Source: Pleodorina starrii (taxonomy: Eukaryota > Chlorophyta > Chlorophyceae > Chlamydomonadales > Volvocaceae). From it: a stretch of DNA of 64,000 nt. The position numbers and the translations under genes are program-made. The stretch is from the NCBI GenBank assembly GCA_030267565.1, contig BRXU01000044.1:566001-630000 (forward strand), given 5' to 3'. Below the pieces are notes generated by a model. It searched no databases, was not told where the DNA came from, and saw only the letters and a program-made list of their open reading frames with translations. Shown one piece after another: positions 1 through 10,400 of the stretch. Within the stretch, counting starts at the first letter, position 1, and each line of letters opens with the position of its first letter.

Positions 1-3000
1 AACGAGCCTGCAGGCGCTCGCTGGAAATGCCCGGCTGTCTCCGGGCCAACTTGCGTTGCGTTCATTCCGCGCGTTTCAAACAGCCTTTAGACTTAACGCC
101 AGGTCTTGCAGTGATTAAGAGAAGAGAACTCCAAAGGGATGTGGGAGCCTACCGGCTCGGTAAGTCTTGAGTCGGGCCTCGGTGTTATGATAACGTATGA
201 TACTGAAATGGCTGCTATATCTGTACCTTATGAAAACATTTGTTAGCATTGTGGCACTGTTGTTGCAGCACTAGCGGACTATAGGGTCCTGAGACGCAGC
301 TGGGAGCTGGGCAGCTGGCAAGCAAAGCCGTACCGTCGAGATTTGCCCTTTGATGTTGTAGCGCTTGATCAGTGCACAGAGCTAATGGAGATTGATTTAA
401 TTTCTACATCTCTTCAATCTCCAAAGTATCGCGTCGTTCCACTGTGACGGCCGTGCTGCCTGCATATCGGAACCAGCACTTCCTTCAAGCATTTTACACT
501 GTTGGCGCCCTGAAAGTAATTGCAAACAACTTTCTGACACAACAACATGCGTAGGCATGACCGGGTGTAGAATTTATCGGTCCGAGCGGCCAGCGTCCCA
601 AGTTTGCGCACCGCAGACCGCACCCTTTTGCTCTTTGGCGAACCCGAAGAGCCTTGAAATTTATTCGAAGCTTGGTGACGGTGGGTTTAATTCCCCGTTG
701 AAAGCCGGGCGTCGAGCGAGGAAAGGCATGTCAGAGTGACGGTTAAAAAGGAGCCTAACGGAGACGGCGGTTAGAACAGCCCGCCGTCAGCTTGACCAGG
801 CGTGCTAGGCGTGCCCTGGTGCACCCATCTGCTGAAGACGTATTATTTATCCTTTCGCATTTACTGTGAATCGTCTGAGTGTCGAATGAACCCTGTGATC
901 AGTGGAACCTCGCACCACACCTGCCTACCGAAAAGGGCGTGCGGCTCCTTTTCCAGTGTGTCCGGCGCAATGATAGGCCAGGAGTCCCGTTGGCACCTAA
1001 CCCGCTCTCCTGCGACAGGATTACTTGATGTCCAGCCCTGCTTTGGCCCTGCTTAGGCAAGGCGCTGCGGGTCGGTGGCGGGCGAGCGATGTCCGCGGCA
1101 ATCAAGGGAGTGGTGGGCTTCGTTGTGTCCGATGTATACTACCCGTGTCAAGCCCAGCTCTCGTCGCCGTGCACTTGGCACGCACCCCCTCCCACATCCC
1201 CGCCCTCTGGTCTCCTAGTGGCCTAGTGGAGGCAGTGCTGCTGGCGAGTGAGGTGGGCCTTTCCACCGACCATGCACCAGTAGCCCCGCCTGGGGATGCC
1301 TCCGTCACTCAGGGGTTACGTACGCACAGTTGCCTTGGTCTGCCTTCTGCAGCTGTGTACTGCATGCTCGCTGGCCCAGCAATTGCTGACCCGCCTTGCG
1401 CTCTGCCCTGTGCTGTCGTTCACGGGGCACCAGGCCACGCAGCATCAGCTCAACTGCCATGTCGTCGCCTTCGCTACTGCGCTGTGCCTTCCCTCTGCCC
1501 TCTGCCCGCGCCCCTGCATCCCAGCGCTTCCTGCCCTTCGGCTCCGGTTCCCTCCTGTCGCTCTCCCTCCTTCAAATGGCGTTTCATGGTTAATGAGGGC
1601 CGCGACACCGGAGCCTGCCCGCTGCTCTAATGAACTGCCCCTGCCCGCCCTGTTGTTTTGGTTTTCTGCAACTTCCGCCAACCCCTGCCGACCTCTCTTC
1701 CCTGCCCCCCGCCAACCCCTGCCCCCCGCCAACCCCTTCCCCCCGCCAACCCCTGCCGACCTCTCTTCCCTGCCCTTGTGCAGTTCCCGCCCGCGCCGAC
1801 AAGCTTCCCGTTGGCGTAGTGGCCGGTGGCTGGGTGCCTGTCTGTCGATGGGCTTTGGCAGCGGGCAGGACAGGGGGTGTGACCGCGGCGACCCAAGGGA
1901 GGGACCGTGGGGTGCAATGGGATGCGTGAGCAGATTGCCCCGCCGCGGTGTATTCGTGCCGTATCCGCTTGACGCCGGCATCTCATCAACATCGGCACGG
2001 GGTCAGTACGGGCTACGGGGCAGCAGTGCAGCGCCGCCCCTCAACTGGTTTCATTTGTCAGTGTCCCCCGCCCTCACAGCACCGGGACGTCGGAGGCCGC
2101 CTCCAGCCCGTGCGTGATGCTCTGGGCTTCTGCCCCATCGCCCGGCCCATGATGAGCGCAGTGTCCTACCCCAGCTGTCCGCCCGGTCCCCCTCTTCAGG
2201 GCGGCGGGCGTGGTCCGCCCCTCCCTCCCCTGGCGCAGACCTGGCGGAGGGAAGCCGGCTGGTGGGGCTGCAGGTGGGTGGGTGCGAGCCAGGGGGCGGG
2301 GGTGAGCCAGGGCGTGAGGGAGAGCGTGAGGGAAGAGTCAAGGGAGGCATGGGTGAGGGCGTGCACCGAAAGTGAACCGAAGTTCATTGGTGAAGGGGCA
2401 GCAGAAGCAGCGGCGTCGGCGGCTGGTGTGCTCGTATATATCCGGTATGTTGTGGGTCCGCAGCGGGGCAGGAGGCGTGTCACGGCGTCTGGGTCAGGGA
2501 GGAGGTACTGAAGGGTGTAGTGGTGGTGTGGCGCTGGGACAGGGCCCTGGAGGATTGAGTGCCCTGGAGGATGTGCGGCCTCCTCAGGTCCCACCGGGAG
2601 GGGTTGTCGCTGGCAGGATCCACTGGGGTGCTGGGCACTGCCTGAGGCGGGGCACGCCAACTTGCCGGCTAGCGAGTTAGGGCAGCAAACGACACGGGCC
2701 GAGCTGCGCCTCTTTTCCTCTGCCACAGGGGAGTGGCCTCCGAGTCGGCTGCAAGTGCACTGCCGGCTACAAGTGCCTACTGGCTGTTGGCCGGGGGATG
2801 CCCCGGAGTTTGGACATTCCCGGGGCAGGTAGCTGGTAGCAGGATATTCGTGTATCTGTGCAGGATGTTCAGCATAGCGCCATGGTGGCACCACGGATCG
2901 TATACAAACATGGTATTGTGATGGCAGGCTGCCCCAATGAGGTGATGTTTGAGGGTTGTTTGTGCAGCTACTGCGCTAGATTGGGATGGTGCTACCTGCG

Positions 3001-4453
3001 ACCCTGTACCTGCGACCCTGCCAATCCCGGAAGAGTTGCAGCCCAACACTGCCGTGCCTTGTTTGTGCCCTGTTCGGCATCCATCCGCTGACGGCATCCA
3101 CGGATTGGAACTGACTGTTCGTCACTGCAAACGCAAATGCGATGTAGAGGCGGCGTGGGCGTGGTGCCGTGGTGGCGTCGGGGAAGGAGTGCTGAAGCTG
3201 CTGTCAATGAAGGGGGCGCTGTGTGTGGGAGGGCTGCGTGCGGGCGTCGCCGATGATCGAGGGCGCGCCGACTCAAGGGACTCGCGGGGCATCGTATAAC
3301 GCATTAAGGGTCCTGCGATCTCCGCTCTCTGTCCCCCCTGTTTCATCTCTTGTTGACGCGTAGCGATTTGCTTCATCACTCTTCATCCCCGCCAGATCGA
3401 TGTAAATCAGCCTGCTACTGAAATTTCCAGTCGCACCAATGAGGGGAGCGGCCGGCGCACAGCCACCGGACCACCAATGCGGGGAGCGGTACGGTCGGCA
3501 CCGGGGGTCGTATAGTATAGCGATGGCGCCTGGGAAGCGCCTGGACATCCTCACAAGAATTACAGTTTCATGGCTTTTGTGCGACATGTCGTTTTGTCAG
3601 AGTATAGCGAGGTGCTTGCTTGTTGGGTTGGGTTGGGTGATCGTTGATGGTGAGACCGCGTGGCTCTGTCCGGTCGCACTGTCCGCGAGATTAGGCCCGT
3701 CGTCGGAGGCACTGAACATCGGCGGCGCACCGGGCGGCAGCTTCCTGAGAGAGTATAGTTTTGATTGTTTTGTAATGGAAACGGTTCGGTTAGTTAGTTT
3801 TGGTTGTCACGCAGGTCGAGCCCTGTCGAGCTGCCTGCAACTCTTACTCAGACCCTTACTCAGACCTCGCCGGCTTTCATATTCGGAGCTCTGAGCAAAG
3901 GTGTTGAACTCAAGGAATACATAATACGAAACCGGGTGCATAAGCCCGAAAAATTATTCCGCAATCCCAAAGGCCCCGAAACGTTTCGATCCAGCAATAG
4001 CCTTCAGGCCAAGAGGGGCCCAGGAATTTACTTACAAGTGATAGGGACGGCTCGCCGTCTATTTGAAATGTATAAGTCGGGTGACATCTACACGGGCGGC
4101 GACGGACACTGTAGCTAGTCGTACGCATCACAAGCGGTCACACGGACAAATGACGACGCTTCACATGCGCATTACAGTACCAACCATAACGAACGACACG
4201 TGCAGTGTCGTATTGAACCATCGGTGATGGCAGACCAGCATCGTCCCTTTCTCTCACCGCTGTCAGGTGCGGTGTACGACGCCGGCTGTGACGTGCAGAT
4301 GTCACCCGACCCGACTGAAACACATCAGACGAACAGCGCGCTGGGCCCATCACGTTCACGACCGGCGAGACCGGCATCTTGTTGCACCATCGGTGGCTAG
4401 CGAACGGACGGCCACACCCTCCCCGCAGTGACGCAGATTGCAGTGCATGCCCG
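1..4453. other. 5' region without a recognised gene
   Basis: No open frame here matches a family I recognise on either strand, and no chain of splice-compatible exons could be built. The longest frames (for example around 1296-2117 plus and 2196-2894 minus) are rich in Pro, Ala, Ser and Arg, as expected from shadow translation of C-rich DNA. The stretch holds a C-rich minisatellite near 1673-1770 and a small duplication near 3840-3870. The right part could be promoter and 5' UTR of the lipase. Nothing else can be supported. Confidence 0.5.
1673..1770. repeat. C-rich minisatellite
   Basis: Imperfect tandem units built from CCAACCCCTGCC and GACCTCTCTTCCCTGCCC alternate several times. This is a simple non-coding tract of a kind common in GC-rich algal intergenic DNA. 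Confidence 0.6.
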
Positions 4454-7400
4454 ATGACAATCAGACTGCGCCGGAGCAATGCGGAGAGCACCCGGCCTCA
4501 CCCTCCCGCGGCCAAACGCCCTGGGTCATCGGACCCAAAGTATACCCGTCCCTGGAAGCTCCCGTCTGACCTGCGCGCCCTGCTGCTGCTGGCGGTCCTT
4601 GCGCTCGACTCCTTTGGCGCGACGAGTCTGCAGGCCGCAGCCATGAACATCGCCGCCAGTCCCTCAAACAGCACCTTCGCCGCCCTAGTTCCAGCGCTGA
4701 ACAATACCGTCCGGGTTGAGGGCGGCCACCGCCGCAACGGCAGCAGCAGCGCCGGCAGCACCGACAGCACCAGTGCCACAACAGCAGCAGCAGCCGACGC
4801 CGCTGGCACGAGCGCCGCTGCCGGCGGCGTCAACAACAGCGCTACAATCGATGTGTCCAGTTTCTACCAAAGCGCAGACCCCGGCTTGTACCAGAGCACG
4901 GATTACGTGGGGCCGCTGGTTGCTGGCGACGTCTCGCCGCTGTTCCAAAGCCTCCTCCAGTTGGCGCAGCCCAGCTACAACGCTCCGGAGCCCGGCATTC
5001 CGCTCAAGGTGTTCGACATGGCGGGTGCGCGGGGGCTGGCTGGGTGCCGCTACGGAAGGAGAAGGATTGCGGGGAGTACGGTAGCTCAACAGACGTACCA
5101 GCGGTGGACCAGTGGGTCCAGGCCATCCGAAACGTGCGTGCAGGGAGCCAGCAGCTGCGCTCGCAGTGCGGTGGATACGGCTCCAACCGGGACAGGGACC
5201 GGGACCGGGACAGGGACAGGGACAGGGGCAGTGCGTCCCACACATGGCGGCAGCTCGTAGGCGCCCCCTTGCTGACGGACGCCCCCACACGGGAGGGGCA
5301 GCAGCACGATGCCAGCGCCATTCACACATCCGCACGCACCCGCGACAATCCCTGATTTGCCTTGGCATTTTGATTGAAGCAGCCAAAAAAGGAATCCGGT
5401 CTTGTGCGGCGCCCTCCTTCCCTTGTGCGTGGGGCGCTATGCTCCTCGCCGCGTGCCTTGCCCTGCCCCCGCCCCGTCTGCGTTCTCTCCTCTCCGGCCC
5501 AACGCTTTAGGCCTGGTGGAGCCCAAGGGCTACCGCCTGGAGCGGCACGTCGTGGTCACAGGCGATGGCTACAAGCTGGGCACCTTCCGCATCCCGTACG
5601 GCAGGGCGGGCCGCGGCCCCGCCCGGCGCCCGCCCGTGCTGCTCATCCACGGCATAACGCTCTCCAGCACGTGCTGGGTGCTCAACAGCCCCTCGGAGAG
5701 CCTTGCGTTCATTTTGGCGGACAAAGGTAGATACGGGGGATAGGGTTTTCCCTCGGCGCCCGCGCGGCTGTTAGGAAGCCGGAATGTACCCGTGGTGACG
5801 CGTGCGGGAGGAGCTGACGAGCGACAGCGCCTCGCGACAAAAAAATGCAATGGGCATTTGGGCAATGTGTCCGTTCGGATGCCCTGGAGAGGCGTGTGTC
5901 CTGATAGGTAGGTTGCCACGTCCCGATGTCTTCTTCACGGGGACAAGGCATGTGGGCCAAGACACGGCTGAGAGACCTTCATTGACGTGTCGTGCTGCAA
6001 TATTGCCGTACTGCCGTACTGCGCAGGCTTCGACGTATGGATGATGAACACGCGTGGCAACACGTTCTCCCGGGATCACGTCCTCTACCGTGACAAGCAG
6101 TCGGCGTTCTGGCGCTTCTCGATGGTACGTAAGGGGAGGCGTGGGTGGGCCGGCTTCGTATACCTGCGGGCCGTTGATTCGCAGCAGTCGCAGCGGCATC
6201 CGACCCTGGAAGCGGATTGGTCCTGGATCGGGCCAGGGCCGAAAGCGGGCTCGCTCGCCCGGTTGGCCCGCCCAGCTGCACTCCGGAGGCATTCAGCCAC
6301 CTCCGGAATGTCCGCGGCGGACCGTGCGTATGGCAAAGCACGCAGGCCTGTAGATTCAGGCACGATGTTGGTACTGTAACAGCTTCAGCCGGACGTGCAC
6401 ATGGGGCACATCTGACTAAACTGAACTGCTGTAGGCCCGCAATGCGAAAGCGCCGACGCTGCATGGCAGGGCGATGCGCTTGCTTTCCGCCGGCACGGCG
6501 CCGCCCTCTCAAATGCCACACCGCAGGACGAAATGGCGCAGTATGACTTGCCCGACAACCTCAACTACATCAAGCGAGTGACCGGCTTCCCAAAGGCAGG
6601 TCAAGGTGAAGCTGTTTGCTAGCGGCAGCGGCAAACACACATCATCACTTCTGTTTCTGTGACTGTGGCCATCCGACTCGTCTGGCCCTTGCGAGCTTCA
6701 TGTAGCTTCATAATACCGGTAGTCATCCCCAGCTGAAACTGACGAATGTCGCTCGCGGCGCCACCTCACGCGCGCGAAGCATCTTATTCCTCCCCAGGCT
6801 TCAGCGCAACACTCATGCAGCAATACCTCAGCCTTGCTGCTGCGAGCGCCACAAACTCTGCCGTCGCCCTCCCAAGTGCTGCACTGCACCTCACCGTGCC
6901 GCTTCCCTGCCATACGCCTACCCGCTTCGCGTGCTTCCCCGCGCGAGGAAGTGTTATCCCGAGGCTTAGCCACGTTCATGCCCCATTGCTCCAGGCTCCT
7001 CCCCGCCCGGGGCCGCCGCTCGCCCCGCGCCCCCCCGCCTGCCGGCTTTGCGTGGCTTCATTCAACTGCAATTTCTGAAACCCCTTCTCCCCGTCCCGTC
7101 ACTGCGGTTTCATCTGTGCTGCTCGCTGTCCCGTTCCGTTCCGCAGGTGGGGATCATTGGTCACAGCCAGGGCTGCACCATCCCGCTGATGATGCTGGCC
7201 GATTTCCCCGACACGGCCAACAGCGTGGCGGTGCTCGTGTCGCTGGCGCCCAGCGTCTACGTGCAATACATGCAGGCGCCGCTCTTGATCGCCATCGCCC
7301 TCCAGACAAATGTGAGACCGGTACCGCATCACCGTTCAAGCTGTGTTGGCCGAGGGCGCGGGGCCCCCCGCCCCGTGTTGCGTGGCCCGTCAGCCGGGCG

Positions 7401-10400
7401 CAGGCCCGCAGGGTCCCACCAGTCTTGACTCCTGTCAGCTTACCGTGCCATCGAGGCGCAGTCCAAGTTGGGACCTGCTTTCCTGAGCGGTCATGGTTTG
7501 TGGGGCCCGCGCCCACGGTAGCTGATAGCCCCCGGGGGCGGACTGCCACGGCTCGGCGGCTTGCGGGGTGGCGCAGGAAAGGGCGGCGGCACGGAGCCCG
7601 CCAACTTTGACTCGATAGGGGGCGGGGGGCCCGGCACGATACACTGCTATGTGCAAGCGGTCCAGGCAGCGCCGCAGGCTGTCCGGGCGCCGGAAGGATG
7701 GGCATCGGCAGCATTTTCTGTCTGTAGGCAGGCAGCAGCAAGCTGCAGCAGCACGCTCGTCGTCGATAGCAGCGGCTTTCAGCGCTCTTCCCGTCGAGGG
7801 CGCGCATCACTCGGAGCAATACCTACCCTAGCTCAAGTGCATGCACGCGGGAGCGCAGAACCGCTGCACAACCCTAAATACACATGGCACGGCACGTAAA
7901 ACAAGCACCGGCGACAGCACATCTGCCAGTAGTCGGAAAATGGCACCTCGCGGCTTCATAGAGAAGTTCGCGGACCTTTCGCCCGATGGATTGTTTCGCA
8001 TGTGTGTGCTCCGGCTGACTGGCCCGCAGAGAAGCGTGGTGATCAACAAGTTGCATCCCCAGGAGTACCTGTTCTTCAGCCTCCCAGTCCAGCACACCAT
8101 CCTCAACGGCGCGTGCCAGGTGCCCCTGGTATTCAAGCTTTGCTTGGTAAGGTCGTGCGGTAGACGTACATCTGACTGGGTCAGCGGGAGCCGGCGTGGG
8201 CTGAGGGCCGCCGCTGCGCTGCCCAGCGCATGTTGCGATTGTGATAGCTGACGCAGTTTGTGTATGTTCCCTCGCACACAGACGACGGTGTCGTCAGCCT
8301 TTGGCCCATCTCTGCACATCACGAGGAACCAGTACAGGTACGGTACGGCGCGGTGTGTGGCCTTGATTCGTCGTCGGTGCATCTTACATACGCGCCCGCA
8401 CGCCCGTATGCTCCCGCACGCCCGCACGTGTCCATGCCGCACCTGCCATCAGCCTTGCTTCAGAGCCGTGCATGGGAAGCCTGACTACCCGCCCAAACGC
8501 GACCGGTGATGCTCTCTGGGCTTTTTGTCGCCCAGCTACCGCACCCTTGCACACCTCGCATAAAATACCGCTGCACGTCCACGAACGGGAACGCCCGCCC
8601 GTGCAGGCGGTATTGGAAGGTCTGGCCGTCTTCTGTCAGCCTCTGGAATGTCCTGCATTGGACGCAGGTGCGTTCTGTATCTTGCTCGGGGAGGGGCGTC
8701 AGGGCCCAGCGTACATTCGCAACGGGGTAGTGTGTGCACGTCTAAAAAACCACGGTACCATCTAATGGTTCACCTGCGCCGGGGGCAACGCCCAGATCGC
8801 TGTGCGCCCACAGGAGTGGTAGCGAAAGATCCCCGCTGGCGCGAAGGCGTAAAGGTTGGGATGACCCAAGATGTCGTGTGGGGGTACTCCTTCCCACCGC
8901 AGTGCGTCCGTCCCATCATAAGCTCACACGGCAGGATCATGCTCACGCACAGAAGTATGAGGCCGGGACAGGATGTGTGTCCCGCTCGTTGGTTCACGCG
9001 TTCCAACTCTATGTGCGTGTATGGAAGCTTGCAACAGCTTGCAATGCTTACAAACTGCCATCCCGTGACAGATCTACAGTGAGGCGAGACCCAAGCTGAT
9101 CCGCTTCAATTACGGGCCCGAGGTAAGAAGGCCACGGGCCAGGCACAGGGTGCCTGGCTTGCCTGGCGCGTTTTTTGGAGTGCAGCGTTGGGGTAGAAAA
9201 TGATACCGCAGCGTTGGGGTCCGCTTCACACATGCACGTCACCGGGAGCGCCATTTGCCCACCAGGAGATGCGTGCGAGGCGGGCGACCGATGGTGTAGT
9301 GCTTGGGCGGAGCAAAGGCTACTCGAGTTGCTGTGCGACGCCTTTCTTAGGCTTTATGCTAGCCGCTTGTACGGCACCTATGACCTCGGCGTTACATTCC
9401 CCCCCCTCTGAAGGGAACGTCCTCGGTCCTCACTGCGTCCTCGCAGTGTCTGTGCACAGTCCACTCCGCCTTTCACCACCTTTGCATGCCTGGGGTCTTA
9501 GCCAGGTCTTCGGCATTGGGGTGGACAACTTCCCAAGTCAGGTCATGCCGCGACATACATGCCTCTAGCCTTAATTTGCAAGGTTTTCTGGAGTGGAAGC
9601 CTTTCCGCGAGTACCAGGGATCGAACTGACGACCTCTGAGAGACTGTACGACAGTACTGGTCTCGATACCAATGTAGTGCTTGGGCGGAGCAAAGGCTAC
9701 TCGAGTTGCTGTGCGACGCCTTTCTTAGGCTTTATGCTAGCCGCTTGTACGGCACCTATGACCTCGGCGTTACATTCCCCCCCCTCAGAGACGGTTCATC
9801 CGTTCCGTCTGGCCATCGGTTTGTGGATGAAACGCCGTGCTCATGTAAAGTTGAGTACCAAGTAGGCGTGTTACTTCTGTCCAAAAACATTGTTTCGGAC
9901 CGTGATCCTCGGTTTACGAGCAAGTTTTGGACAGAAGTAACACGCCTACTTGGTACTCAACTTTACATGAGCACGGCGTTTCATCCACAAACCGATGGCC
10001 AGACGGAACGGATGAACCGTCTCCTCGAGGAGACGCTACGGCACTACATTTCCCCGTTGCAAGACGACTGGGACAAACATCTACCGCTTGTTGAGTTTGC
10101 CATAAACAGCTCCAAGCAGGTATCGATAGGCACAACTCCGTTCATGCTGAATGGTGGACGACAGCCACGCACCCCGGCTGATCTCCAATTGCCTACCAAA
10201 GTGCCGGCTGCCGCATCTTTTGAGTCCAACTTACGCGAACGACTCGCGAAGGCAAAGGCGTGCCTGCAAGCTGCGCAGGAACGACAAAAGACGTTCGCTG
10301 ACCGCCGCCGGAAGGTGGTCGCGTTCGCCGAGGGTCAAGAAGTGTTGCTCCACACCAAGAACATTACGTTCAAAACCCCTGGAACGCGCAAGCTCATGCC

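Noticed and set aside
1296..2894. Open frames of 190-273 codons on both strands near the window start
   Set aside because: Pro/Ala/Ser/Arg-rich translation of C-rich DNA, mutually overlapping, no domain motifs or splice logic.
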